From the NCBI GenBank assembly GCA_024102815.1, contig JAGFJJ010000049.1, positions 1 to 64,000 on the forward strand: a stretch of DNA of 64,000 nucleotides, written 5' to 3'. This stretch comes from Phycisphaerae bacterium. GTDB lineage: Bacteria; Planctomycetota; Phycisphaerae; UBA1845. Position numbers and translations under genes: made by a program. The notes under the pieces are model-generated. The model was given only the letters and a program-made list of their open reading frames with translations, was not told the DNA's origin and searched no databases. Shown one piece after another: positions 62,191 to 64,000 of this stretch. How positions within the stretch are numbered: position 1 is the stretch's first letter; the number at the start of each line of letters is the position of its first letter.

Positions 62191-64000
62191 GTGCTGAAAA
62201 GCGTATCACGGATGGCGCGAAGCCCGCAAGGAACGCGACGTGGGGCGGTTGGCTATAATCGGTGCCGCCATTCTTCGGGGTATCGCCTCATAAACGTCCC
62301 GCCCATCCGCCGTACCCTACGCATCTTGATGTTGGCGATGGTAGCCCTCGATAGCGATCCTGCTCGCGGACAGGGGAGAATCTATGTCGATGAGAATGCG
62401 GCCGGGGTTGTTCACGACGGCTCGTCGTGGTGCAAGGCGTACCTGACGCTATCCGAGGCGGTTGCTGCCGCGGCCGCGTCAGGGAGGCTGGTCAGCGAAA
62501 TCCGGGTTGCGGACGGAACCTAACCGCCTGATCCGTCAGGCCTGGCCGACCCGCGAGACGCTACGATTCAGCTCGTGGGCGGCGTTACAATTCGTGGAGG
62601 CTATTCCGGCTGCGGTAGTCCCGACCCGGATGCACGGGACATCGTGGAGAATCCGACAGTTCTGAGCGGCGACTTCCTTTATAACGATACCGAGGTCTCG
62701 GGTTCAGATTGCCTCTACGAACATGCGACGCCGGGCTGCGACGACGTTGCGTGCCAAAGCGCGGTCTGCGCTCTGCAGTCCGATTGTTGCGCAAGCGGTA
62801 AAGACCAGGCCCAATGGGACCTGAAGTGCGCCGACTTGGCCCATCAGTACTGCTGCAACCTGTTAGGTAATCGCTGCGACAACAGCAGGCACGTTCTATC
62901 TGCTGATCACTTGCCACAACCGGCAACCCTCGACGGTCTTAGCGTCGTGGCAGGACGCGCCGATGATGGCCCTGGCTATCTTTACTTATTCGGCGGGGGA
63001 GCGTTCGTCAGTGGGGGCAAGTTGGTTCTCACCGACTGTGCATTTCGAGAAAATTACGCTTGGGGTGGCGGCGGTGGCGTGTACTTGAATGTCGCTGATC
63101 TGGTGGCCGTCCGATCCACGTGGACAGGCAATCGAGGCGCACAAGGCGCCGCGATATCGGGGCTCTACTCGTCAATAGACCTCACTGGCGCGGATATGCA
63201 GCAGAATCAGACCGTTCTCTCTGTTCTCGATTTGTCCGACGGGAGCCTGATCCTTCGAGAATCCACGGTTTCTCGGAACGAGGGTGCAGGGGCCGCTGTA
63301 TTTGCCTTATGGTCCACTGTCGACATCGAAGGTGCCGCCCTGGCGGACAATGAGTTCTTGGGCCTGAATCTGTATCGCTCCCCCGCCACGATTACGAGGA
63401 CAGACGTTGCCCGCAACGATGGTGGCGGGATTCGCTACTGGGGAACGTTTCTTTCGCTCTCCGACTCAATTGTTCACGACAACAGGAGTAACTCCGACTA
63501 TGCTGGAGGCCTCACGATAGACCCCGAAGGGCCGGTTTACGTGGATCGTTGCACATTTGCACGAAATGACACCGACAACAATGAGGGTGGAGGCATCAAT
63601 TTCTGGAACGCTGCGTCGGTTAGTCCGTTATATCTGACAAATACAATCCTCTGGGCCAACACGGCCGTTTCCAATCCCCGCCCAGCGGTACAGATTGCGG
63701 CGAATAATCGCTCATACATCCACGCCAGCTCTTGCATCGTGCAAGACTGGAATGCCCCGTACCTTCCGGGCGTCGGAATGCTCGACGCCGACCCGCTTTT
63801 CGTTTCGCCCAGCGGGCCTGACAACATACCGGCAACGCCGGATGATGATTTCCACCTGTACATGACTTCTCCCGCCATCAATGTCGGCGATCCCAGTGCG
63901 CTAGTCTCTCCGGACTCGACGGATCTGGACGGCTCGCCACGTCTTAGCGGCTGCCGCGTCGATCTGGGTGCCTATGAGACGCCGCACACGCAGCCGCACG
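62191..64000 (+). pseudogene. Secreted beta-helix (polymorphic membrane protein-like) gene with in-frame TAA, 3' partial
   Basis: The frame begins at or after GTG 62191; a signal peptide follows near RRTLRILMLAMVALDSDPA. The family start RIYVDENAAG, then SEIRVADGT, is interrupted by TAA at 62521-62523, where family members usually read GTYRPD. The same frame then runs open to the window end: PPDPSGLADPRDATIQLVGG, VTIRGGYSGC, then beta-helix strands. A Cys-rich segment (ATPGCDDVACQSAVCALQSD, then CCASGKDQAQWDLKCAD) resembles an insert common in planctomycete secreted proteins. One base change at the Tyr codon would explain the stop. The right edge is cut off. Confidence 0.7.

Noticed and set aside
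1..64000. tRNA, rRNA, CRISPR arrays, IS elements and phage genes
   Set aside because: No cloverleaf-like or rRNA-like segments, regularly spaced repeats, transposase motifs or integrase genes were seen by eye in the spacers or genes; a covariance-model scan was not possible.

Overview
The window looks like chromosome of a high-GC planctomycete, most plausibly of the Phycisphaerae type. This is inferred from content, since no rRNA or other phylogenetic marker is present. The pointers are a secreted repeat protein ending in a dockerin-like EF-hand, a Cys-rich beta-helix protein, several proteins ending in a C-x2-C / CPECGT zinc ribbon, a prepilin-like protein, an exosortase, bactofilins, a eukaryote-type (GT3) glycogen synthase and a FliA/WhiG-class sigma factor. 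I saw no tRNA, rRNA, CRISPR array, phage or IS element.

Region 1 (about 1.5-32.2 kb, all on the minus strand) is a nearly uninterrupted flagellar locus. Read in the direction of transcription it holds a large TPR protein, a FlgN-like chaperone, a soluble histidine kinase and a sigma-54 response regulator. These are followed by flgB-flgC-fliE-fliF-fliG-fliH-fliI-fliJ-motE-like-fliK-flgD-flgE-flbD-motA-motB-fliL-fliN-fliO-fliP-fliQ-fliR-flhB-flhA-flhF-flhG-(small membrane protein)-fliA-(small hydrophilic protein)-dapF. It covers the basal body, export gate, ATPase complex, stator and hook assembly. Distal rod, L/P ring, filament and chemotaxis genes are not here, and fliM is missing from its usual place. 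FliN instead carries two tandem FliM-type EIDALL peptides. Between the response regulator and flgB lie a good sigma-54 promoter (26973-26988) and two tandem perfect palindromes at enhancer distance (27045-27077). Just upstream of the locus is a small protein gene (32616-32897) with a strong ribosome binding site and a clear intrinsic terminator.

Region 2 (33-53 kb) is mixed housekeeping and metabolism. It has SAM hydrolase and Pcm (divergent), a secreted beta-propeller protein, a prepilin-like pair, a B12-binding radical SAM protein, and a four-gene GMC dehydrogenase / Tat protein / Rieske / cytochrome b operon. It also has a glutathione peroxidase with an in-frame UGA at the catalytic position followed by a SECIS-like hairpin, an ABC exporter whose permease is fused to a CPBP protease, def-fmt, a TPR protein, rpsT and a TlyA-like methyltransferase.

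Region 3 (53-64 kb) is storage and envelope: GT3 glycogen synthase, two bactofilins, a lipoprotein, and a Wza / exosortase / Wzc-type exopolysaccharide module. The window ends in a secreted beta-helix gene interrupted by an in-frame TAA. Most likely new biology: the selenoprotein GPx, the double-EIDALL FliN without FliM, and the sigma-54/enhancer module.
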